Shown one piece after another: positions 57,459 to 64,000 of a stretch of 64,000 nucleotides of DNA. Location: NCBI RefSeq assembly GCF_005222915.1, contig NZ_STFX01000054.1, positions 45,166-109,165 of the forward strand, read 5' to 3'. The stretch's first letter is position 1; the number at the start of each line of letters is the position of its first letter. The translations under genes and the position numbers were made by a program. The notes beneath the pieces were generated by a model. The model was not told the origin of the DNA. It ran no database searches and saw only the letters and a program-made list of their open reading frames with translations. Source of the stretch: Rhizobium sp. FKL33 (GTDB lineage Bacteria > Pseudomonadota > Alphaproteobacteria > Rhizobiales > Rhizobiaceae).

Positions 57459-58601
57459 TCAAAAATCGATCGCTGCATAGAACATGGCGAAAAGACCATC
57501 CACCAGGATCACCACGAAGATGGCCTTGACCACCGAGGCTGTCACATGCTTGCCCAGAGACTCCGCGCTGCCGCCGACCTTCAGTCCCTCGATCGACGCC
57601 ACGATGCCGATGATCAGGGCCATGAACGGCGCCTTCAGCATGCCGGAAACAATGGTGGAGATATCGATCGCGCCCTGCAGTCGGGCCAGGAAGACCTCAT
57701 AGGTCACCCCCGAATAGACATTGGCCACCAGCGCCGCGCCGATCAGCGCCGCGAAATTGGAGATCACCGTCAGAAGCGGCAGCGCGACGATCAGCGCCAG
57801 AAGGCGGGGAAACACCAGCACGCCGACCGGATTGAGGCCCATGACCTGGAGCGCGTCGATTTCCTCGCGCATTTTCATCGAGCCGATTTCGGCCGTGATC
57901 GCGCTGCCGGAGCGGCCTGCGACCATGATCGCGGTCAGCAGCACGCCGATCTCGCGCAATTGCAGAATGCCGACCAGATCGACGACGAAGACTTCGGCGC
58001 CGAAGTAACGCAGCTGGAATGCGCCCTGCTGCGCGATGATCGCGCCGATCAGGAAGGACATCAGCGCGATGATCGGCGTGGCGTTGACGCCCATCTGTTC
58101 GAGCTGTGTGAAGACCGCCGCCGGCGACAGACCGCTGCCGCGGCCCAGCTTGAGCTGCGCGCCGCGCACCGCCGCGCCGATGATCGACATCGCCTGCAGG
58201 AAATCCTCGACGAAGCTCATCACCAGTCTGCCGAGCGGTTCGAACAGCCGATCGAACAGCGGTTTACGCGGCGAAGCGTCGAAACTCGGTTCCGGCAGTT
58301 GCGGCGGAAGGGCGGCGATCAGTTCCGCGATATCCTGCCCTGCGCCGTCGAGCTCGACAGCAATATTTCGGGCTTCGAAGGCGGACATGGCGCGCCGGAT
58401 AATCCACGCGCCGCCGGTGTCCATCTGGCTGACCTCGGCGAGATCGAGCGACACGCGGCTGGCGTTTCTCTCGGCGGCGCTGCGAAGCTCGGCTTCGACG
58501 GGCGCGATGGTGCTGTTCAGCCACGCGCCCTTCAGGCGCAGGATAAGCGCGCCGGCGCTGTCTTCAGCACTCAGGACAGCCGCGTCCGCCGCATGCTGCA
58601 T
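57459..58601 (-). CDS. MlaE-family permease with N-terminal STAS domain
   Basis: The 380-residue protein has an N-terminal STAS domain (about 5-95; SLDLAEVSQMDTGGAWII) fused to a five-to-six-helix MlaE permease (FLIGAIIAQQGAFQLRYFGA; GRSGSAITAEIGSMKMREEI; DALQVMGLNPVGVLVFPRLL). In E. coli the STAS partner MlaB is separate; this fused form is common in alphaproteobacteria. ATG 58601 has AAGGA at seven bases; ATG 58631 with AAGG is also possible. It heads the operon: permease, ATPase, MCE, lipoprotein. Confidence 0.93.
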   Translation of the reverse strand: MQHAADAAVLSAEDSAGALILRLKGAWLNSTIAPVEAELRSAAERNASRVSLDLAEVSQMDTGGAWIIRRAMSAFEARNIAVELDGAGQDIAELIAALPPQLPEPSFDASPRKPLFDRLFEPLGRLVMSFVEDFLQAMSIIGAAVRGAQLKLGRGSGLSPAAVFTQLEQMGVNATPIIALMSFLIGAIIAQQGAFQLRYFGAEVFVVDLVGILQLREIGVLLTAIMVAGRSGSAITAEIGSMKMREEIDALQVMGLNPVGVLVFPRLLALIVALPLLTVISNFAALIGAALVANVYSGVTYEVFLARLQGAIDISTIVSGMLKAPFMALIIGIVASIEGLKVGGSAESLGKHVTASVVKAIFVVILVDGLFAMFYAAIDF

Positions 58602-58754
58602 AGGGTCATCCTTCAATAGGACGGCCCTCATGGCCGCCTTGCACTAAAAACTCGTCGCGACCCAAGCGAGTCACGTAAGGGGACTATTGACAATAGTTTA
58701 ATCACAGGAGCAAGGCGCTGTTTTGATCAGCATGACGCGATTGAGGATTCTATC

Positions 58755-59738
58755 ATGACGCGTGCCCTGGAAATCACATTTGAACGCTATCCCATCGCCG
58801 GCGAGTTCCGCATTTCGCGCGGCGCCAAGACCGAGGCCGAGGTGATCGTCTGCGCGATCCGCGACGGCGCAGCGGTCGGACGCGGCGAATGCGTGCCCTA
58901 TCGCCGCTATGGCGAGACGATGGAGAGCGTCGAAGCCGAAATCGCGGCAATCGGGGACGCGGTCGCGCGCGGGCTCGATCGCGAGCATCTCCTCGGCAAG
59001 ATGCGACCCGGGGCGGCGCGCAATGCGGTGGATTGCGCGCTCTGGGATCTCGAAGCCAAGCTCGGGCTGGGCCGGGTCGCGGACCGGATCGGCGTCACCG
59101 CGCCCGCGCCTCTGGTGACGGCCTACACATTGTCTCTGGGAGACGCCGACGCGATGGGGCGGCAGGCTTCGCAGTACGCCCATCGCAGGCTTCTGAAGAT
59201 CAAGCTCGGGGCCGAGGGCGACGAGGCGCGCATCCGCGCCGTCCGCGCCGGCGCGCCCCATAGCGCGCTGATCCTCGACGCCAATGAAGGCTGGAGCGAG
59301 GAGACGCTTGCCGGGCTGCTGGCGGTGTCCGCCGAATGCAAGGTGAGCCTGATCGAACAGCCCCTGCCCGCCGGTCGCGATCAGTTGCTGGCGACGATCG
59401 ATCGGCCCGTTCCGATCTGCGCCGATGAGAGCGTGCATGCGACCGCCGATCTCGCCGGTCTCCGAGACCGCTATGACGCGGTCAACATCAAGCTCGACAA
59501 GACAGGCGGGCTGACCGAGGCTCTGTCGATGAAGCGCGAGGCGGAACGGCTGGGCTTCAAGATCATGGTCGGCTGCATGGTGGGCTCGTCGCTGGCCATG
59601 GCGCCGGCGACGCTTCTAGCGCAAGGCGCAGATTACGTCGATCTCGACGGTCCCTTGCTGCTCGCGCGCGATTGCGAGCCGGGACTGGTCTATGAGGGTT
59701 CGACGGTGACGCCGCCTGCGCCTGCGCTCTGGGGCTGA
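58755..59738 (+). CDS. Enolase-superfamily dipeptide epimerase or N-acyl amino-acid racemase
   Basis: This 327-residue enzyme has the full muconate-lactonising subgroup set: KxK catalytic lysines (Lys148, Lys150 in LLKIKLG), metal ligands Asp175, Glu201 and Asp224 (ILDANEGW; LIEQPLP; CADESVH), and the second-face lysine in NIKLDKTGG. The nearest known functions are L-Ala-D/L-Glu epimerase (murein peptide recycling) and the DgcA-type N-acetyl-D-glutamate racemase. No dgcN partner is adjacent. It overlaps the 3' end of the convergent MFS gene by 49 bp. Confidence 0.88.
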   Translation: MTRALEITFERYPIAGEFRISRGAKTEAEVIVCAIRDGAAVGRGECVPYRRYGETMESVEAEIAAIGDAVARGLDREHLLGKMRPGAARNAVDCALWDLEAKLGLGRVADRIGVTAPAPLVTAYTLSLGDADAMGRQASQYAHRRLLKIKLGAEGDEARIRAVRAGAPHSALILDANEGWSEETLAGLLAVSAECKVSLIEQPLPAGRDQLLATIDRPVPICADESVHATADLAGLRDRYDAVNIKLDKTGGLTEALSMKREAERLGFKIMVGCMVGSSLAMAPATLLAQGADYVDLDGPLLLARDCEPGLVYEGSTVTPPAPALWG

Positions 59739-60916
59739 AGGAACCGCGCCCAGAGCACCATGACGAAACCGAGGCCGGCGGCCACAGACATGGCGTAGAA
59801 GCCGTGTACGCCGAAGGCATTGTAGAGATAGCCCGACACCCAGGTGCCCAGCGCCATGAACAGCGCGATCATGGTGGTGTAATAGCCCTGCGCCGAGGCC
59901 TCGCGGCTTTCATCGACATTGGCGATCAGGAAACGCTGGATGCCGATATGGGCGGTGGCGAAGGTGAAGGCGTGGGCGCATTGCAGGCCGAGATGCCCCC
60001 AGAAGCCGAGCTCCATCGGAAAGATGATCCAGCGCAGCACGGCGACGCCGCAGCCGAACAGAATGAGCCCCCAGAGCGAAATGCGCGACAGGAAGCGCGC
60101 CGACAGCCAGAACATCAGGATTTCGGCCACGACGCCCGCCGCCCAGAACAGGCTGATCGCCTCGCCCGAATAGCCCTGCTTGGCCCAATAGATCGAGGCG
60201 AAGGTGAAGAGCATTGCATGGCTGCCCTGAGACAGCGCCGCGCCGCCGACCACGAGAATGAAATAGGGCTTCAGGAATGGCGACGGCCCGGCCATCGGCG
60301 CCGCGTCGCCCGCAGCGCTCGCGCGAAAACCGGCGCGGCCGAGCCGCGGCGCCGTCAGCGCCATCACGATGGTGAGGACGAAAAAGACGGCCATGGCCGG
60401 CGCCACCATGCCGCCACCGGCAATGGCGAACAGCCAGCCGCCAATCAGATTGGTGAGAATGAAGGCGGCCGAGCCCCAAAGCCGGATCACGCCGTAATCG
60501 AACCCCCAGCGGCGCACCCCCGTCACCAGGATGGCCTCGGCCACCGGCACATAGGGCGCGTAAGCGATGCCCTGCAGGCCGTAGATGATCAGCACCGCCC
60601 AAAAGGATTGGCTGAAACAGAGCGCCAGCGCCGTGATCAACGATACGACCGACGACCAGACAAGGACATGAACGCGGTCGGGCGCGCGATCCGCTGCCCA
60701 GGATCCCAGCGGCGTTCCAATCATTCTGAGCAGATGCGGCATGGCGAGGATGATGCCGATTTCGGCGTCGCTCATGCCGAGATAATCTAGGAAGACAGGG
60801 AAATAGGGCAGACCGATGCCGTTGACCATCAGCGGGGCGCAGAACAACAGCGCGACGCGCAATCCGAACAGGCGCGGCGCGCCGGCGCGTTGGCTGGCGG
60901 AAAGGGACTGATGCAT
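59690..60916 (-). CDS. MFS transporter (phenylpropionate/HcaT-like)
   Basis: The 408-residue protein has about 12 helices and MFS_1-like motifs: NGIGLPYFPVFLDYLGMSDA, TPLGSWAADRAPDR (loop 2-3), LLGDRFTAADLL-like features absent, and a second-half GSHAMLFTFASIYWAKQGYS then SREASAQGYYTTMIALFM. The pattern resembles HcaT-type 3-phenylpropionate permeases, often of unknown substrate. ATG 60916 follows AGGA. Its 3' end overlaps the convergent epimerase gene by 49 bp, so simultaneous high expression would give antisense overlap. Substrate unknown. Confidence 0.87.
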   Translation of the reverse strand: MHQSLSASQRAGAPRLFGLRVALLFCAPLMVNGIGLPYFPVFLDYLGMSDAEIGIILAMPHLLRMIGTPLGSWAADRAPDRVHVLVWSSVVSLITALALCFSQSFWAVLIIYGLQGIAYAPYVPVAEAILVTGVRRWGFDYGVIRLWGSAAFILTNLIGGWLFAIAGGGMVAPAMAVFFVLTIVMALTAPRLGRAGFRASAAGDAAPMAGPSPFLKPYFILVVGGAALSQGSHAMLFTFASIYWAKQGYSGEAISLFWAAGVVAEILMFWLSARFLSRISLWGLILFGCGVAVLRWIIFPMELGFWGHLGLQCAHAFTFATAHIGIQRFLIANVDESREASAQGYYTTMIALFMALGTWVSGYLYNAFGVHGFYAMSVAAGLGFVMVLWARFLQPQSAGAGGVTVEPS

Positions 60917-61381
60917 GCTGGTATTCCTGTCGCCGGCCATCGGGGATGACGGCCTCCTCCGGCGCCCCGACGAAACAAGGAACGGGCCGGGACATTCATC
61001 GGCTATCACTCGCGCAGCTGCTTCGCCATGGCAAATTGAGGCGCCCGGTCAATTCGTCATACTGATTGCAAAGCCGCAACACTCCGCATTATTTACGGCT
61101 TTGACCGGCTAATTTGCGATGACCGTCTTACCGATAGTTGATATCGTGACTTCAGGATGAAAGGTGATTTTTGATGCGATTTGTAGGATTTTATAACCAG
61201 AATCGCGATTCAACATCACATTCATTCGAATATTTCGGATTTTTCTGGACTTTCGGCTCAAATTCGTCACGATTCAGGCCGATTTCGGAAAAATCCGCAC
61301 ATGCGGAGAATGACTTCATTTTCTACTCATGGTAGCCGTCGACCATGAATTAGCCGATTCAGAGGCGGCAGGGGGAGTGAC
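60917..61381. other. AT-rich control region upstream of the dehydrogenase gene
   Basis: No gene in 465 bp. It contains GAATCGCGATTC (61200-61211), a perfect palindrome made of two GANTC (CcrM methylase) sites, further GATTC sites near 61271 and 61356, ATTCGAAT (61224-61231), and a 10-bp inverted repeat CGGATTTTTC (61236-61245)/GAAAAATCCG (61288-61297) with a 42-base spacer. The right end has a strong ribosome-binding site GGGGGAG. Confidence 0.5.
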
Positions 61382-62644
61382 ATGTCCAGCATCTATACCG
61401 GTCCGGTGTTCGAAATGGCTAGCAACCAGTTTCGCAGCGTGGCGGATTACCTCGAAATTCCCGAAGGCCGCCGGGACCGCCTGCTTTATCCCAAGCGCGC
61501 CATCACCATTTCCTGCCCGATCCATCTGGACAATGGCGAGGTCGCGGTGTTTCAGGGCTATCGCGTCCAGCATCATCTGACGCTCGGGCCCACCAAGGGC
61601 GGCACGCGTTTCGCCCCCAGCGTCGACATCGGCGAGGTCTCGGCGCTGGCGATCTGGATGAGCTGGAAATGCGCGCTGGCCGGCCTGCCCTATGGCGGCG
61701 CCAAGGGCGGCGTCACCGTCGACGCCTATTCGCTGTCCAAGCGCGAGCTCGAGGGCCTGTCTCGGCGCTACATGCAGGAAATGATCCCCTTCGTCGGCCC
61801 GCATATCGACGTCATGGCGCCGGATATGGGCACGAACGAGCAGGTCATGGCCTGGTTCATGGACACCTATTCCATGTATCAGGGCAAGACGGTCAACGAG
61901 ATCGTCACCGGCAAGCCCGTCTCCTCCGGCGGCACCGAAGGCCGGCGTGAAGCCACCGGCCTCGGCGTCGCCCATCTGATCGGCCGATCGATGGAGCGGC
62001 TGAAGATGACGCCGTCCGAGACGACCGCGATCATCCAGGGCTTCGGCAATGTCGGCTCCTATGCGGCGATCGAACTTGCGCGCCAGGGCGTGAAGATCAT
62101 CGGCGTCTCCGACCACACCGCCTGCTATCTCGACCGCAAGGGCCTCGACGTCGACGCGCTGATCGCGCATACCGCGCAGCACGGATCGCTGAAGGGCTAT
62201 TCGAGCGAAGCCCTGTTCGATCCGAACCAGTTGCTCGTCCAGCCCTGCGACATTCTCGTGCCGGCGGCGATCGAACGGGTGATCGACGCAGACGTCGCGG
62301 CCAAGCTGAAGTGCCGCATTCTCGCCGAGGCCGCCAACGGCCCGACGACGCCGGAAGCCGACGCCGTGCTCGACCAGCGTCGCGACGAAATCTTCGTCAT
62401 ACCGGACATTCTGTGCAATTCCGGCGGCGTCATCGTCAGCTATTTCGAATGGGTGCAGGATCTGCAGCAGCTGTTCTGGAAGCGGCACGAAGTCCTCGAC
62501 CGCCTGCGCGGCCTGCTCGACGACGCCTTCCAGCGGGTCATCGCGCGCGTGGAGAAGGACAGCATCTCCCATCGCGTCGCGGCCATGGCGATCGGCGTCG
62601 ACAAGGTCGCTCAGGCCAAGGAGACTCGCGGCCTGTTCCCCTGA
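61382..62644 (+). CDS. Glu/Leu/Phe/Val dehydrogenase
   Basis: This 420-residue NAD(P)-dependent amino-acid dehydrogenase has the substrate-side GPTKGGTRFAPSVD, catalytic Lys108 in PYGGAKGGV, and the Rossmann motif IIQGFGNVGSYAAIE. It interconverts glutamate (or a branched-chain amino acid) with the 2-oxo acid and ammonium. The length and the GGTEGRREATGLG block fit hexameric GDH rather than short leucine dehydrogenases, but specificity cannot be settled by eye. ATG 61382 follows GGGGGAG. It converges with the metallophosphoesterase gene and shares a terminator. Confidence 0.93.
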   Translation: MSSIYTGPVFEMASNQFRSVADYLEIPEGRRDRLLYPKRAITISCPIHLDNGEVAVFQGYRVQHHLTLGPTKGGTRFAPSVDIGEVSALAIWMSWKCALAGLPYGGAKGGVTVDAYSLSKRELEGLSRRYMQEMIPFVGPHIDVMAPDMGTNEQVMAWFMDTYSMYQGKTVNEIVTGKPVSSGGTEGRREATGLGVAHLIGRSMERLKMTPSETTAIIQGFGNVGSYAAIELARQGVKIIGVSDHTACYLDRKGLDVDALIAHTAQHGSLKGYSSEALFDPNQLLVQPCDILVPAAIERVIDADVAAKLKCRILAEAANGPTTPEADAVLDQRRDEIFVIPDILCNSGGVIVSYFEWVQDLQQLFWKRHEVLDRLRGLLDDAFQRVIARVEKDSISHRVAAMAIGVDKVAQAKETRGLFP

Positions 62645-62668
62645 GAAACAACGCCATTTCACGCGAAA

Positions 62669-62700
62669 GGCCGCGACGGTTCGCCCGTCGCGGCCTTTTT
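62669..62700. terminator. Bidirectional terminator
   Basis: GGCCGCGACGG (62669-62679) and CCGTCGCGGCC (62685-62695) pair perfectly around TTCGC, with T residues after the stem on the plus strand and AAAGG (TTT on the other strand) before it. It serves the convergent dehydrogenase and metallophosphoesterase genes. Confidence 0.85.
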
Positions 62701-62717
62701 CATTCGGGGTCAGTCGA

Positions 62718-63572
62718 TCAGAAAGCCGCCCGCGCTGCGACTTCCATCTTGGGCTTGGGCGCGGTCAGGAGCTTGATCGGCACGAGCGGGCTAGCCTCGG
62801 AATTCGGCTTCTCCACCTTGTTCCAGCGCACCAGCTCCATCGTGCCGTCGTAATTCTCGATGATGGCGGTGCAGCTTTCGACCCAGTCGCCGGTGTTGAT
62901 GTATTTGACGCCGCCGATATCCTCGATCACCGCGTGGTGGATATGGCCGCAGATGACGCCGTCGACCTGGTGGCGGCGGGCCTCCTCGGCGACGACATTC
63001 TGGAATTCGCCGATGAAATTGACGGCGCGCTTGACCTGAAGCTTCGCCCAGGCGGAAAACGACCAGTAAGGCAGGCCGAGGCGACGGCGGACCTTGGCGA
63101 TCAGCACATTGAGCGCGATCGCCATGTCATAGGCCCAGTCGCCGAGATGGGCGATGAACTTGGCGTTGCGCACCACCACGTCGAATTCGTCGCCATGCAG
63201 CACGAGATAGCGCTTGCCGTCGGCGGCCTCGTGAATGATGCTCTTCTCGACCTCGATGCCGCCGAAATGGATGCCGGGATAATCGCGCATGAAGGCGTCG
63301 TGATTGCCGGGGATATAGATGATGCGGGCGCCCTTGCGCGCCTTGCGCAGCAGCTTCTGGACCACGTCGTTACAATTCTGCGGCCAATGCCAGTTGCGCT
63401 TCAGCCGCCAGCCGTCGACGATGTCGCCGACCAGCACGATGGTCTGGGCTTCGTGAACGCGGAGGAAATCGAGCAGGAAATCCGCTTTCGCCGCCTTGGA
63501 GCCGAGATGGATGTCGGAGAGAAACAGGGTGCGCACGCGGCGGGTATTGAGAGTATCTGTATCTTGGGACAT
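62718..63572 (-). CDS. LpxH-like metallophosphoesterase (putative UDP-2,3-diacylglucosamine diphosphatase)
   Basis: The 284-residue protein has the calcineurin-type motifs of LpxH: DIHLG (Asp20, His22), VGDIVDGW (Asp50), IPGNHDAF (Asn90, His91), LHGDEFDVVV and CGHIHHA. LpxH-type enzymes hydrolyse UDP-2,3-diacylglucosamine to lipid X in lipid A synthesis. Many rhizobia also have LpxI for this step, so this protein may act on another substrate. ATG 63572 starts the frame; the terminator at its 3' end is shared with the dehydrogenase gene. Confidence 0.85.
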   Translation of the reverse strand: MSQDTDTLNTRRVRTLFLSDIHLGSKAAKADFLLDFLRVHEAQTIVLVGDIVDGWRLKRNWHWPQNCNDVVQKLLRKARKGARIIYIPGNHDAFMRDYPGIHFGGIEVEKSIIHEAADGKRYLVLHGDEFDVVVRNAKFIAHLGDWAYDMAIALNVLIAKVRRRLGLPYWSFSAWAKLQVKRAVNFIGEFQNVVAEEARRHQVDGVICGHIHHAVIEDIGGVKYINTGDWVESCTAIIENYDGTMELVRWNKVEKPNSEASPLVPIKLLTAPKPKMEVAARAAF

Positions 63573-63713
63573 GACATCGCCTCACGATTTTTCCGTGCCT
63601 CTCGAAAAGCAGAGTCCTGTTTCACCATTATGACAGGAGGGCCGGCAGCCGGATCGTTAAGCCCGCATTCATGTTTTTCGGCGAATGATCGCGGGTCTGG
63701 GACATGAAATCCA

Positions 63714-64000
63714 CAAACAAGGTGCGTCGCGCGGTCATGACATCACGCCTGATCCTGACTGTCGTGCTGGCGAGCCTCGCCCTGCCCGGCGCGGCGTTCG
63801 CCTCGGATATCTGCGATCGGCTGAGCTTCGATCTCGCCACGCTTTCGGGACGCCAGAACCCGGTCGCCGAGAGCCTCAAATACGCCCGCGCCATCAATGA
63901 CCAGAAAACGTCGCTGCGCGCGCTCGCGGTCGCGCTCCGGGAGAAAGGCTGTTCCTCCGGCAGCATCCTGACCGTGGGCGGCGAAACGGACGCAGCCTGT
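63714..64000 (+). CDS. Exported DUF2865-like protein, cut by window edge
   Basis: The frame is open from ATG 63714 to the right edge, giving 95 residues. It has a signal peptide (SRLILTVVLASLALPGAAFA, cleavage near residue 33) and a mature start with paired cysteines (ICDRL; EKGCSSGSIL) and KYARAINDQ. The Cys pattern with SLKYARAIN resembles DUF2865 proteins of alphaproteobacteria, of unknown role. An in-frame ATG at 63747 is also possible as the start. The C-terminus lies outside the window. Confidence 0.6.

Overview
The window is GC-rich alphaproteobacterial DNA, most likely from Rhizobiaceae or a close Hyphomicrobiales relative. The signs are the clpP-clpX-lon-hupB order, a 2,618-residue protein resembling the rhizobial growth-pole ring protein (GPR/RgsE), an FMN riboswitch in front of an EamA-type (RibN-like) transporter, a palindrome pair resembling the Rhizobium-specific intergenic mosaic element, a DksA with one cysteine, and a small RNA that displays an anti-Shine-Dalgarno loop. 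There is no rRNA, and I saw no convincing tRNA, IS element, prophage or CRISPR array. Genes are dense, often overlap by 1-4 bases, and are truncated only at the two window edges.

Layout. 0-12.4 kb is a regulator-rich metabolic stretch: a partial TM1410-like glycosidase, a GT41/SPINDLY glycosyltransferase, a LysE/ArgO exporter divergent from an ArgP/LysG regulator, two more LysR genes with a DUF1127 protein, an SDR dehydrogenase and a phytanoyl-CoA dioxygenase-like enzyme divergent from a LacI regulator, and a NodT-type outer-membrane efflux lipoprotein. 13.9-22.7 kb is a compact exopolysaccharide locus: glycosyltransferase, flippase, polymerase, pyruvyltransferase, glycosyltransferase and acetyltransferase in one run, with a Wzz/tyrosine-kinase fusion on the other strand beyond the palindromic repeat. 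22.8-29.6 kb holds ribN and its riboswitch, hupB, lon, clpX and clpP. 29.8-35.9 kb carries a Phd/VapC pair divergent from a cytochrome P450, a YafY-type regulator divergent from a glutathione transferase, a metY-cupin operon and dksA. 36.1-43.3 kb has a SixA-like phosphatase, ycjX-ycjF homologues, a secreted protein, a Phd/PemK-like pair behind folP-folB-folK, and a DUF922 protein.

43.4-52.7 kb holds a candidate sRNA, a 2Fe-2S ferredoxin, a single-domain histidine phosphotransferase, and the giant polar-growth protein with long coiled-coil repeats. 52.7-58.6 kb has a DUF930 protein, an mqsRA toxin-antitoxin pair and a four-gene Mla-type lipid transporter (permease, ATPase, MCE protein, auxiliary lipoprotein). 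The last part holds an enolase-superfamily epimerase, an MFS transporter, a glutamate/leucine-type dehydrogenase, an LpxH-like metallophosphoesterase and a partial exported protein.

Common themes are envelope construction and polar growth (EPS, GPR, Mla, LpxH-like), protein quality control (ClpXP, Lon, three toxin-antitoxin pairs whose antitoxins are plausible protease substrates) and RNA-level control (FMN riboswitch, sRNA, several structured leaders). All functional names rest on motif and family recognition by eye; no database search was run.
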